A DNA stretch of 64,000 nt, taken from assembly GCA_015061315.1 (NCBI GenBank), contig SUWV01000004.1, positions 62,001 through 126,000 on the forward strand. The letters run 5' to 3'. This stretch comes from Lentimicrobiaceae bacterium (lineage in GTDB: Bacteria > Bacteroidota > Bacteroidia > Bacteroidales > F082). This document shows, piece by piece, positions 25,882-33,667 of this stretch; within the stretch, counting starts at the first letter, position 1; every line of letters begins with the position of its first letter. Made by a program: the position numbers and the translations under genes. The notes below the pieces were generated by a model. That model was not told the origin of the DNA. It made no database searches and saw only the letters and a list, made by a program, of their open reading frames with translations.

Positions 25882-26481
25882 CTATTTCTCCGCTTGCTTA
25901 TCTAAAAGTTCAGTTGCCTTCTGCAGTCTCTGTTCGTATTTGGGCAATAAATCCGGGTAGCGAGGGCAAAGAACTTCTATAGCTCTCTCTATGACCCGTA
26001 TTTCATTTTCGTAGTCTTTCTGCTTACGATAAAGTACCATCAGTCTATCGAATGAATGACATGCAGGATAACAATCCCCATATATGTTGTTTTCATAAAC
26101 ATCTATGGCATCTTTAATCTTACCAGACTTTTCTAACGTAATACCTCTATTGTTGTTCGATGCTGTATGTGCTAACTTATTGTAGTTATTTACTTGAGAT
26201 TTTCTTTTCACCATCCTATCATTTAACTCGCGTATTGTTGATTTATCTATATACGCATAATCTTCACCATTAAGTCTTTGTTTCTGCAAATAAACAAAAA
26301 GATTCTCGTCCATGACAGATCTGTATTTTGGTTCAAAATTATCTATCCTCACCCTTGTCTTACCTGGTATTTTTGCAGGTGCTTTTGTCTGTACAGTATT
26401 CTTATTACTATCTTCACCGCCAATCATTACAACACTTACGATTAGGGTTACTATTCCAAATATTATTAATAATACTATCAT
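25882..26481 (-). CDS. Membrane-anchored TPR-like protein
   Basis: A 199-residue protein with an N-terminal membrane segment (VLLIIFGIVTLIVSVVMIGG), a polar linker and a helical C-terminal half. GKIKDAIDVYENNIYGDCYP and KDYENEIRVIERAIEVLCP look like TPR helices. Function is not recognised. As a leftward prophage gene expressed with the repressor block, it is a candidate for lysogenic conversion or exclusion at the membrane, which is inference only. Confidence 0.6.
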   Translation of the reverse strand: MIVLLIIFGIVTLIVSVVMIGGEDSNKNTVQTKAPAKIPGKTRVRIDNFEPKYRSVMDENLFVYLQKQRLNGEDYAYIDKSTIRELNDRMVKRKSQVNNYNKLAHTASNNNRGITLEKSGKIKDAIDVYENNIYGDCYPACHSFDRLMVLYRKQKDYENEIRVIERAIEVLCPRYPDLLPKYEQRLQKATELLDKQAEK

Positions 26482-26501
26482 ATAAGATCCTTGTTATTTG
26501 G

Positions 26502-26849
26502 TTAATTTCTCTTATTATTATTTTCCAATAGTCCTATCAATCTATCCATTTGCTCGTCCTTCTTTTCAAGCAAACTTATAAATCTTTCTGATATGGCATT
26601 AACAGAATTACCGTCTCCTGATACAGCAACACTATTATCAGAAGCAATTGCACCTGTAGTATTTTTATAAAAAAAACCAACATTTTTGTTTGTCGCTTTG
26701 GCAATAGCTTCAATTAAACCACTCTTAACATCTTCTGCTTTTAGCGCGGAATGTAATCGCTGATCATTATCAAATCCCAACATTTTTGCAAGTTCAGTTA
26801 AATTAACTCCCTCTTCTTTTAAAATTTTTTTTAATTCTTTACCATTCAT
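26502..26849 (-). CDS. HTH (XRE-like) regulator
   Basis: A 115-residue protein from the ATG at 26849 (MNGKELKKILKEEG); the longer frame upstream has no phage-like content. Residues 1-60 form an XRE-type helix-turn-helix (NLTELAKMLGFDNDQRLHSAL). A serine-rich middle is followed by a C-terminal helix (RFISLLEKKDEQMDRLIGLLE) suited to oligomerisation. It is probably a repressor or co-regulator of the lysogenic state. A paralogue with a similar C-terminus is at 27116-27469. Confidence 0.75.
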   Translation of the reverse strand: MNGKELKKILKEEGVNLTELAKMLGFDNDQRLHSALKAEDVKSGLIEAIAKATNKNVGFFYKNTTGAIASDNSVAVSGDGNSVNAISERFISLLEKKDEQMDRLIGLLENNNKRN

Positions 26850-26859
26850 AATCAATGAA

Positions 26860-27096
26860 TTAAATCTTAAACAAATATTTTTCTTTAAAAAAACAAACAG
26901 AATTGTAGAACGATAGTTTATTTCCGTTTTCGTCCACGATGTCAACATCTTTGTAATCTTCGCTTAACTGTATTTTAGCCACATATTTTGTTGCTGTTGG
27001 ACACCAATGTAATTGTGTATAATAATAACAACTATCTTGCGCATTGGTTGTAATGGCTACAAAAGTAAACAATGCTAAAAAAAACATTCTTTTCAT
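26860..27096 (-). CDS. Small secreted protein between two HTH regulators
   Basis: A 78-residue protein from the ATG at 27096 (MKRMFFLALF). It has a clear signal peptide (FFLALFTFVAITTNA, cleavage likely before QDSCYYY) and a short mature part with Cys residues (C-Y-Y-Y, H-W-C-P). No family is recognised. The location inside the repressor cluster suggests constitutive prophage expression and possibly a surface-acting role. Confidence 0.55.
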   Translation of the reverse strand: MKRMFFLALFTFVAITTNAQDSCYYYTQLHWCPTATKYVAKIQLSEDYKDVDIVDENGNKLSFYNSVCFFKEKYLFKI

Positions 27097-27115
27097 AATT
27101 ATATGTATTTTAAAA

Positions 27116-27469
27116 TTATTTAGATTCCATTCCTCTAACCATTGATACAAGTTTATTCATAACATCATCTCTCTGCTGAAAATTAGCTACAAGTGATTTA
27201 CATAACTCTACAAGTTCTCTATTCCCACTATCATTTATTTTCGTGATATTAGTCGTAGTGTTATTTCCATATTCCATAAACTTAGAATCGAAAAAAACAC
27301 GAATATCCACATTTAACATCATAGCTATATTCTCTAAATCAGCCGCTTGTATTTTATTATACCTAATACATCTGTGAAGATTCTGTTCACTCATACCTAT
27401 ATCGGCGGATAATTTTTTTAGTCCTCCATTATATTTTTCACTCAATTTTTTAATCAATTCTAAATTCAT
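27116..27469 (-). CDS. HTH (XRE-like) repressor candidate
   Basis: A 117-residue protein from the ATG at 27469 (MNLELIKKL). Residues about 12-60 form a helix-turn-helix: LKKLSADIGMSEQNLHRCI then IQAADLENIAMMLNVDIR. The C-terminal helix (VANFQQRDDVMNKLVSMVR) resembles that of the neighbouring HTH protein. As the first leftward gene next to the divergent operator region, it is the best candidate for the main phage repressor. Confidence 0.75.
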   Translation of the reverse strand: MNLELIKKLSEKYNGGLKKLSADIGMSEQNLHRCIRYNKIQAADLENIAMMLNVDIRVFFDSKFMEYGNNTTTNITKINDSGNRELVELCKSLVANFQQRDDVMNKLVSMVRGMESK

Positions 27470-27490
27470 AATTATCAATGATTTATAATT

Positions 27491-27559
27491 AAAACTAAAA
27501 AATATTTTAATTTTTTGACTAAAATATTTGCTCGTAACGAAAAAATATATTAGTTTTGC
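27491..27559. promoter_or_regulatory. Divergent operator/promoter region (lysogeny switch)
   Basis: A rightward promoter is seen as TTTG (27527-27530), a 21-bp spacer and TAGTTTTG (27552-27559). Inverted A/T-rich repeats surround it: AAAACTAAAAAATATTTTA at 27491-27509 against 27541-27558, and AATATTTTA (27501-27509) against TAAAATATT (27520-27528). This is the expected site of repressor action between leftward and rightward genes. Confidence 0.65.
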
Positions 27560-27612
27560 AGTGTAAAATTAAAAATTAAAAATTAAAAAATCAAGGGAAA
27601 TTATGCAAAACC

Positions 27613-27816
27613 ATGAAGAAAGAAATCGCAGTATTCGATGTGGTGTCGCTAAGGAGCGGCATAAGCCGCAGTTTCAGCTCGGCACGAGAGACGATCATTT
27701 ACGTGAGAACTTCTTCCCGTCATAGATTCAGGAGGACGGAGAGGAAAACGAACAATAGCGTGGTCTATTTCAACGATGACTTCGTGATTGTCATCAAAGG
27801 TTCTATGAGGTCCTGA
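27613..27816 (+). CDS. Small early phage protein, uncertain
   Basis: A 67-residue basic protein (about ten arginines). The N-terminus MKKEIAVFDVVSL and the C-terminal VVYFNDDFVIVIKG look protein-like. A competing 40-codon frame begins at 27603. It is the first rightward frame after the operator and could be a cro-like or host-takeover protein, but no family is recognised. Confidence 0.45.
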   Translation: MKKEIAVFDVVSLRSGISRSFSSARETIIYVRTSSRHRFRRTERKTNNSVVYFNDDFVIVIKGSMRS

Positions 27817-28381
27817 GAAATTCGCATTCGCATTCGCGAGCCCGCCGGAGCTGATGTTTTGGGGTTCTTATCTATCGTAGGGGATTAAGAACATGATGTA
27901 AGTCCGTCAAGACTCTTCAAAACTTCGCATTCAAAACAAAAGCCTCGGATGGTATCGGAGGGAAGGTCGCTGCTGACACTTCTGCAAATCGCCAACTTGG
28001 TCGCTTCGGAAAAATAGCAAGTCTGTAAGGTTCTCCTTAAAGCGTTCTGAAAATCTGGGAAACGAAGTGACGCATAAGACTACACCAGCAGCGAGAGGGA
28101 TCTGTTAAATCCATAATAATACACAGCAGATCTCAGGGGTTCGACTCCCCTCCTCCGAGCATTGGAAACGTGTTTTTTGAGTGTCGTTTTCCAACTGAAG
28201 TGCCGCCGTGAGGCGCCCATTTTCGTTCTGAGCACGCCTTTTTTAAAATTGTGTTTTTTCAAATGTTTCCAAGGAAGAGAATCTATGATTGTTTTTTTTG
28301 GCGTGCTCCCCCGCAAGGGGAAATCTACAATTAAGGGATTACAATTAACAATTTATAATTAACAGTTTAAAAATCAGGGTT
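27817..28381. other. 565-bp non-coding, hairpin-rich early region
   Basis: No reliable coding sequence is seen. It contains a strong hairpin (27864-27872 with 27883-27892), the tRNA-like RNA at 27955-28159, a hairpin 28162-28170/28185-28194, a CGCC-GTGA-GGCG hairpin near 28206, a 9-bp inverted repeat GAGCACGCC (28230-28238) with GGCGTGCTC (28300-28308), and a CCCC-GCAA-GGGG tetraloop hairpin near 28309. A minus-strand open frame here is the antisense of the T-arm. Confidence 0.6.
27955..28159 (+). ncRNA. Structured RNA with tRNA-like acceptor and T-arm
   Basis: TCGGAGG (27955-27961) is fully complementary to CCTCCGA (28152-28158). The latter directly follows a perfect T-arm (AGGGG TTCGACT CCCCT, 28135-28151), with G as discriminator position. 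Between them lie long-range helices, the best being TCGCTGCTG (27967-27975) with CAGCAGCGA (28086-28094), and smaller ones (ACTTG/CAAGT; AAGG/CCTT). At 205 nt it is too long for a tRNA. No tmRNA tag reading frame was found. The identity is unknown. Confidence 0.5.
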
Positions 28382-28576
28382 ATGGCAAGAAAGACTTATA
28401 AAGAGGAATTGGAGGAGATGGAGCTTGGCGAAGCCAAGGTGTTTCCCATTACGAAAGAGCATTCCGCTTCGTCGATGAGGAGCAAATGTTCGATATACGG
28501 TGTGGATATGGACAGGTTCTTCAAGTGCGAGACTGACAGGGAGAACAGGGTTGTCAAAGTAACGAGAACGAGATAG
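28382..28576 (+). CDS. Small early phage protein
   Basis: A 64-residue charged protein (MARKTYKEELEEMELGE; later MDRFFKCETDRENRVVKVTR). No family recognised. It starts the GC-richer early operon and lies 11 bp before the next gene. Confidence 0.6.
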   Translation: MARKTYKEELEEMELGEAKVFPITKEHSASSMRSKCSIYGVDMDRFFKCETDRENRVVKVTRTR

Positions 28577-28587
28577 GGAGGTGCAAG

Positions 28588-29085
28588 ATGAATCGCAACG
28601 ATAATGTAGTCACGACGACGATAGGAGGCGTAACATGGTATGATTTCAGGCGCGCCACGCCGAGGGGCACCGTTGTTCCGGGCAAGTTCATCAAGGTCAA
28701 GCCAAGACATAACATGGTGCAGCTGTCGCAGGAGGTTTCCGACCGCGTGAGGGAGGAGTGCCTGAACAGGGTACGTGTGCGTGTGGTTTCCGACGGGAAC
28801 GGCAATCAAGAGGTTTTTCTGGTGTTCAACGTGAAGGCGGGCTTGGAGTTCAGCCTGAAGAAGAGGAAGAACCAGCGGAGCATAGCGATATACAACCAGG
28901 ACATGACGGAGTGGTTTTCGGTGATGTATGACATCTGGGATGATCCTGAGGTTCTGGATCTGTCGGACAGCTTCTTCGACAGCGGCTTTCTTGTGTACAG
29001 GATAGCGGGCGTGAGAGGCGGAGACAAGGCTAACAATAATAACGAAACAATCAACAATAACGACAACAATCAACAGGAGGTATAA
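28588..29085 (+). CDS. Early phage protein of unknown function
   Basis: A 165-residue protein with a mixed alpha/beta N-terminal part (GGVTWYDFRRA; KFIKVKPRHNMVQLSQEV), an acidic middle (MYDIWDDPEVLDLSDSFFD) and an asparagine-rich tail. A strong GGGAGG site precedes the ATG. Base composition is richer in G+C than the surrounding genes. No function is recognised. Confidence 0.65.
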   Translation: MNRNDNVVTTTIGGVTWYDFRRATPRGTVVPGKFIKVKPRHNMVQLSQEVSDRVREECLNRVRVRVVSDGNGNQEVFLVFNVKAGLEFSLKKRKNQRSIAIYNQDMTEWFSVMYDIWDDPEVLDLSDSFFDSGFLVYRIAGVRGGDKANNNNETINNNDNNQQEV

Positions 29086-29086
29086 C

Positions 29087-29266
29087 ATGAAAAGATTCAA
29101 AAAAAATATCGGATTGGTGCTGACAATATTAGGAATGTTTCTCGCCATCGGAACAGCAGACGGAAGCAATTATGAAATTATACTTCGTCTTACGGGGGTT
29201 GTAATGTTCGCAGTAGGCGGATACATGTCAGAGGCATTCTATTTTCAACAAGATAACAAACAATAA
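29087..29266 (+). CDS. Small two-helix membrane protein
   Basis: A 59-residue protein with two hydrophobic segments (IGLVLTILGMFLAIGTA and LRLTGVVMFAVGGYMS) joined by a short polar loop. An AGGAGG site precedes the ATG, which lies 1 bp after the previous stop. Function unknown; such small membrane proteins in phage early regions may alter host membrane functions. Confidence 0.65.
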   Translation: MKRFKKNIGLVLTILGMFLAIGTADGSNYEIILRLTGVVMFAVGGYMSEAFYFQQDNKQ

Positions 29267-29271
29267 GTATT

Positions 29272-29634
29272 ATGGCTGAGAATGAATATATAGAGATAAT
29301 GAGCAGGCTTGATAAGATGGAGCAGATTATCATCGGAATGAAAGAAAAATTAGACAGAGGCAATTTACCAATAAGAGACAGATTAGATCATAAGGAAGCC
29401 GCTGCATGGTTAGGCATATCATCGAGCCATCTGTACAATTTGGTCAGTGCAGGCAAGATTCCAGTCTGTAAGTCTGGCGATGGTAAGAATTGCACAAGCT
29501 ATTATCTAATTGAGGACTTGGAAAAATATGCAAGAAAATACAAGAAATTCAGCGAAGACGAAATTACCTCTATGGCGACCACCTACTGCGCTACGAAACC
29601 GAGAAAAAGATACAAGAAAAAAATTGAATCATAA
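29272..29634 (+). CDS. Excisionase-like HTH protein
   Basis: A 120-residue protein. After an N-terminal coiled segment (about 5-30), residues about 38-90 match the HTH_17/excisionase family: LDHKEAAAWLGISSSHLYNLVSAGKIPVCK then a beta wing and YLIEDLEKYA. Such proteins bind att-site or promoter DNA. The basic C-terminus (KPRKRYKKK) supports DNA binding. It may be the excisionase partner of the integrase, although it lies in the early operon. Confidence 0.75.
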   Translation: MAENEYIEIMSRLDKMEQIIIGMKEKLDRGNLPIRDRLDHKEAAAWLGISSSHLYNLVSAGKIPVCKSGDGKNCTSYYLIEDLEKYARKYKKFSEDEITSMATTYCATKPRKRYKKKIES

Positions 29635-29640
29635 AGATAT

Positions 29641-29777
29641 GGGTGTAACGGTTAGCGCATGCTCAAGAAAGGCTCTCAACCATTGATGTTAAATTTGTTA
29701 TGACGTGTTTTTGAATTTTGTTGTTTTTGATTATCAATTTTTTAACGCGCTTAGGGGTTCGACTCCCCTTACACCCG
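29641..29777 (+). ncRNA. tRNA-like RNA with acceptor stem, T-arm and large insert
   Basis: GGGTGTA (29641-29647) pairs with TACACCC (29770-29776), which abuts a perfect T-arm (AGGGG TTCGACT CCCCT, 29753-29769). The 5' part GTGTAACGGTTAGCGC looks like a Bacteroidetes D-arm. AGCGC (29654-29658) can also pair with GCGCT (29747-29751), and GTTAAA with TTTAAC, closing a loop of about 90 nt that holds no anticodon arm. It sits in a 184-bp intergenic gap. A canonical tRNA is excluded by length. Confidence 0.5.
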
Positions 29778-29818
29778 CAAACTTAAATAAACCTATTGTT
29801 TAACAAATAATTATCGCA

Positions 29819-31771
29819 ATGAAATCGATAGTAATCAAAAGACTTTCCCTTCTTAATTTCAAGGGAATCAGAAATCTGACGGTAGATTTCGATGAGTACG
29901 AGACAAGCGTATTCGGTGCGAACGGCACTGGCAAGACAACACTTTTTGACGCTTTCACGTGGGTATTGTTCGGAAAGGACAGTACCGACAGGAAAGAGTT
30001 CAACATTAAGACCCTCGACAAGGATAACCGCGCGATAGAGCGAATTCCTCATGAAGTAACAGCTTGTATTGAGGTTAACGGAGAGGAAATCAACCTCAAG
30101 AAATGTTATTCGGAAGTCTGGAAAAGAACCAGAGGTTCTGCAGAAGAAAAGTTCAGCGGTCACAGCGTTGAATGCTTCTACAACGATGTTCCTTGCAGCA
30201 TTGGAGAGTACACAAAAAAAATCGCAGATATCTGTGATGAACAGGTGTTCAAACTTATCACATCGCCTCAATACTTCGTTTCTCAGAAGAAAGAATTCCA
30301 ACGCAATATGTTGCTGAACCTTATCGGCGGTAACGTAAGCGATGAAATGTTAATCGGTTATAATCCTGATTTCGCAGGTATCGTCAAGATGCTTTCGGGA
30401 AAGACCATCGACGAACTCAAGAGAGAAGTTGCAGCCAAAAAGAAAAAAATCAAGGAAGGCATTGACGGGATACCAGCACGTATTGACGAGCGTAAACGCA
30501 ATATGCCAGAAGTACTGGATTGGGCAATTCTTGAAAGAGACATCAAGAAGTCGGAAGACAGAATCACGGAGCTTCAAGAACAGATAAAGGATCGCACCAT
30601 GTCTTACAACGAGGCGAACAAACAACATCAGGAAATTGCAAAACAGCTGGCTCAGACAAGAAGTAAAATTACAAAAAGAGAATTTGAACTTAAAGAATCT
30701 CTATTGAGTGACTATAACAGTAAGGTCAGAGAGTATGAGAACTGCCTGGTTCGAGTAAGTCAGCTTGAAAATGAACGCAACCTGCAGGATATTAAACTTC
30801 CAAGACTTACCATCGAACTTGAAGGCCTGCAAAAGAAAAGAGAATCTCTATTGGAGGAATGGTCAAAAATTAAAGCGGAGAAGCTTGAATTCAATGAAGA
30901 TGAATTTTGCTGTCCAGTATGTCACCGTCCATTTGAAGCGGAAGACATAGAAGCGAAAAAGGAACAGATGCTTGCGGATTTCAACGCCGATATAGCAGCA
31001 AGGAAAGAGAACAATAAGGCGAAAGGGCAAGAAATCAAGACCGCCATTGAGAGCAAACAGAAAGAAATCAATGACGTGAATAACGCTATCTTCAAGTATA
31101 ATGAACAAATCGAGCAGATTAAAGCAAGCAAATTATATAACGAAATACCTGGTGAGCCTTACATCCAGCCATTCATAGAATCAGATGCAGAACTTACACA
31201 GCTGAGAAAACAAGAATCAGACTTGCAAAGTAAACTTGACGGTGGCATAGAAGCTCCTGACACAAACGATTTGCTTGAAAAGTTAAAAGATGAGCAGGAA
31301 CTTATCAAGAACAACATGATCTTCCTCGAGGATAGAAGAATCATTGATGATAATAACAGACGTATTGCCGAGCTTGAAAAGGAACTCAATGAAAGTCAAG
31401 CGCAATATGCTGAACTCGAAGGCATAGAATACAATCTGTTCCAATACAGCAAGACAAAGATGGAAATGGTCGAATCTAAAATTAATGAATTGTTTAGTCT
31501 TGTGAAATTTAAGATGTTCGAGCAGCAGATCAACGGTGGAGAGATCGAGACTTGCGAAGCTATGGTTGACGGAGTACCGTACTCAGACCTTAACAGAGCA
31601 ATGAAGTGCAATGCTGGTTTGGATATTATCAACACCATCAGTTCTATCTACGGCATTAAGGCTCCAGTATTCATCGACAATAGAGAAAGCATTTCCGAAT
31701 TGTGCAGCAATCCATCACAGATAATAAATCTTATAGTTGATAAAAATTGTAAAACTTTAAAAATAGAATAG
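29819..31771 (+). CDS. SMC/SbcC-like ATPase
   Basis: A 650-residue ATPase of the SbcC/Rad50 type. Residues 33-41 GANGTGKTT are Walker A, following LLNFKGIRNLTVDF. Long coiled coils flank a zinc-hook-like CPVC motif near residue 365 (FCCPVCHRPF). The C-terminal lobe has APVFIDNRES in place of the usual Walker B LDEP. In phages such proteins act with nucleases in recombination or genome processing. It lies 2 bp before recT, and an MBL hydrolase follows. No SbcD-type metallophosphatase is present. Confidence 0.8.
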   Translation: MKSIVIKRLSLLNFKGIRNLTVDFDEYETSVFGANGTGKTTLFDAFTWVLFGKDSTDRKEFNIKTLDKDNRAIERIPHEVTACIEVNGEEINLKKCYSEVWKRTRGSAEEKFSGHSVECFYNDVPCSIGEYTKKIADICDEQVFKLITSPQYFVSQKKEFQRNMLLNLIGGNVSDEMLIGYNPDFAGIVKMLSGKTIDELKREVAAKKKKIKEGIDGIPARIDERKRNMPEVLDWAILERDIKKSEDRITELQEQIKDRTMSYNEANKQHQEIAKQLAQTRSKITKREFELKESLLSDYNSKVREYENCLVRVSQLENERNLQDIKLPRLTIELEGLQKKRESLLEEWSKIKAEKLEFNEDEFCCPVCHRPFEAEDIEAKKEQMLADFNADIAARKENNKAKGQEIKTAIESKQKEINDVNNAIFKYNEQIEQIKASKLYNEIPGEPYIQPFIESDAELTQLRKQESDLQSKLDGGIEAPDTNDLLEKLKDEQELIKNNMIFLEDRRIIDDNNRRIAELEKELNESQAQYAELEGIEYNLFQYSKTKMEMVESKINELFSLVKFKMFEQQINGGEIETCEAMVDGVPYSDLNRAMKCNAGLDIINTISSIYGIKAPVFIDNRESISELCSNPSQIINLIVDKNCKTLKIE

Positions 31772-31773
31772 TT

Positions 31774-32721
31774 ATGAACAATCAGTATCAAACACAGAGG
31801 CCACAGTCGCAACCACAACCACAACCACAGTCGCAACCGCAACCGCAACAAAATAATGTCGTTCGATATGAGAATATCGCTGAAAATGTACTTGCAAAAG
31901 TATCAAGTTATCAGAACGATGGAAGTTTGACACTTCCAAGCAATTATTCAGTGGAAAATCATCTTAAAAGCGCATGGCTGATACTCCAATCTACCAAAGA
32001 CAGAAATAATAACCCTGCTTTAGACGTTTGCACGAAAGACAGTATCGCCAATGCTTTATTGGATATGGTTCTCCAGGGTCTCGCTGTGAGTAAGAATCAA
32101 GGTTATTTCATAGTTTATGGCAATAAATTAGAGTTCCAACGCAGTTACTTTGGCACAGTCGCATTAGCCAAACGTACAGGCGGCATCACGAAGGAACCAG
32201 TCGCCAATGTCATCTACGAAGGTGATGAATTCATATACGAAATACTTCCTGAAACCGCACAAATCAAAATCATTAAGCATGATCAAAAGATTGAGAACAT
32301 TGATAACAGCAAGATTAAAGCCGCTTATGCTTTAATCAAATTAGCTGACGGCACTTCCCAAATAGCACTGATGTCAATGCAACAGATACGTGCAGCGTGG
32401 AATCAAGGTGCAACAAAAGGCCAATCGCCGGCGCACAAGAACTTTCCTGACGAAATGGCGAAGAAGACTGTGATAGGTCGTGCATGCAAGATGATTATAA
32501 ACTCATCTGATGACGCATGGTTATATGCTGATAAGAAAGATGAAATGGATGTTGATATCGCAGAACGTCAGAGAGAGGAAATTATCAAGAATAAGAAAAC
32601 TCTTGATATTCCTACTGATGAGTATGAGGATGTCACCAACAGCGACGCAGTTGCAACAACATCTGTTCGCCCATCCCCTACCGTACAAACCAACGAAGAA
32701 GACGATGGTCCTGGTTATTAA
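31774..32721 (+). CDS. recT: RecT-family single-strand annealing protein
   Basis: A 315-residue RecT-like annealase. A Gln/Pro-rich N-terminus encoded by a repetitive stretch (31799-31850) precedes the conserved core: NALLDMVLQGLAVSKNQGYF, YFGTVALAKRTGG, EFIYEI and MAKKTVIGRACKMIINSS. The acidic C-terminal tail resembles tails that bind partner proteins. It anneals complementary strands during phage recombination. The usual RecE/exonuclease partner is absent; the adjacent ATPase and MBL hydrolase may take that part. Confidence 0.9.
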   Translation: MNNQYQTQRPQSQPQPQPQSQPQPQQNNVVRYENIAENVLAKVSSYQNDGSLTLPSNYSVENHLKSAWLILQSTKDRNNNPALDVCTKDSIANALLDMVLQGLAVSKNQGYFIVYGNKLEFQRSYFGTVALAKRTGGITKEPVANVIYEGDEFIYEILPETAQIKIIKHDQKIENIDNSKIKAAYALIKLADGTSQIALMSMQQIRAAWNQGATKGQSPAHKNFPDEMAKKTVIGRACKMIINSSDDAWLYADKKDEMDVDIAERQREEIIKNKKTLDIPTDEYEDVTNSDAVATTSVRPSPTVQTNEEDDGPGY

Positions 32722-32738
32722 TTATCAAATTTAGCAAT

Positions 32739-33476
32739 ATGAAACTACATGTGCTTGGAAGCAATTCATTAGGCAACTGCTACATTTTAGAGACCGAATC
32801 AGAAGCCCTAATCATTGAAGCAGGGGTACGAATGGCAAACGTGAAAAAGGCTCTCAAATGGCAAATTAGAAAGGTCGTTGGCGCTGTCATTACCCATGAA
32901 CATAATGACCATTCTGGTTATGTTGCCGAAATGGTTGCTTCCGGCATACGTGTTCTTGCACTTGAGGAAGTCTTCAGGTCTCACGATCTGTTGGGTAAGG
33001 CATTCACATTACCCATTGTACCTAATAAAGGTTACAAGATAGGCAACTTTAAAATTTTGGCGTTTCTCGTAACCCATGATGTTCCATGCGTCGGCTATAT
33101 AATCACCCATCAGGATATGGGCAAACTGCTGTTCATTACCGATACGGTTACGCTTGACTATTCTATTCCTGGTCTTAACCATATAATGATTGAAGCCAAC
33201 TATGCAGATGACATCGTCGAGAAAAGAATTGAAGCAGGTCTTATGCCCATATCGATGAGACCGAGACTCCTCAACTCTCACATGGAAATCAGCCAGACTA
33301 AAGCTATTCTTGCCGAGAACGATTTATCTCAGGTGGATAACATCGTACTGATACACCTATCAGATGGTAATTCGGACGAAAAACGCTTCGTCCGAGAAAT
33401 CCGAGAGTTAACGGGTAAGCCAGTATATGCTGCTGATGCAGGAATGACAATTGAACTTTCTAAAGAGCCATACTGA
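32739..33476 (+). CDS. MBL-fold hydrolase, possible phage nuclease
   Basis: A 245-residue metallo-beta-lactamase-fold protein. THEHNDHSG (52-60) is the HxHxDH metal motif. Further ligands are in FLVTHDVPCVGY and LFITDT, and the late His is in VLIHLSDGNSD. The overall type resembles YycJ-like exonucleases. Directly downstream of recT, it is a plausible 5'-3' exonuclease partner for the annealase; this is inference from context. Its stop overlaps the next ATG (TGATG). Confidence 0.8.
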   Translation: MKLHVLGSNSLGNCYILETESEALIIEAGVRMANVKKALKWQIRKVVGAVITHEHNDHSGYVAEMVASGIRVLALEEVFRSHDLLGKAFTLPIVPNKGYKIGNFKILAFLVTHDVPCVGYIITHQDMGKLLFITDTVTLDYSIPGLNHIMIEANYADDIVEKRIEAGLMPISMRPRLLNSHMEISQTKAILAENDLSQVDNIVLIHLSDGNSDEKRFVREIRELTGKPVYAADAGMTIELSKEPY

Positions 33477-33667
33477 TGATTAAAATACCAAATGACATAT
33501 TAGTGTCAATGATACGGCATTTACCGCTCATTCTCGACAATCTAAATGATGAGGCGGTGCGGAACAATACGAAACTCAACAATGCCGTCAGATTGTCTAA
33601 AATCAATGTAAAACGACTAAATAAAATATACAATGAGTATTCAATTAAAAAAAGAAAATGTTCTTAA
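33476..33667 (+). CDS. Small phage protein
   Basis: A 63-residue basic, helical protein (ILDNLNDEAVRNNTKLNNAVRL; RLNKIYNEYSIKKRK), translationally coupled to the MBL gene by a 1-nt overlap and overlapping the next gene by 35 nt. No family recognised. Confidence 0.55.
   Translation: MIKIPNDILVSMIRHLPLILDNLNDEAVRNNTKLNNAVRLSKINVKRLNKIYNEYSIKKRKCS

Noticed and set aside
27955..28159. tmRNA or group I intron as identity of the structured RNA
   Set aside because: No tag reading frame or tmRNA 5' domain; only an isolated GACTA resembles a group I core and no matching partner element was found.
28080..28316. Minus-strand frame of 78 codons in the early gap
   Set aside because: Its RRRGVEPLRS stretch is the antisense of the tRNA-like T-arm; no ribosome site is seen.
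28396..29169. Long leftward frame (257 codons) opposite the early genes
   Set aside because: The plus-strand genes have strong Shine-Dalgarno sites and tight spacing; the leftward frame is a by-product of G+C-rich codons.
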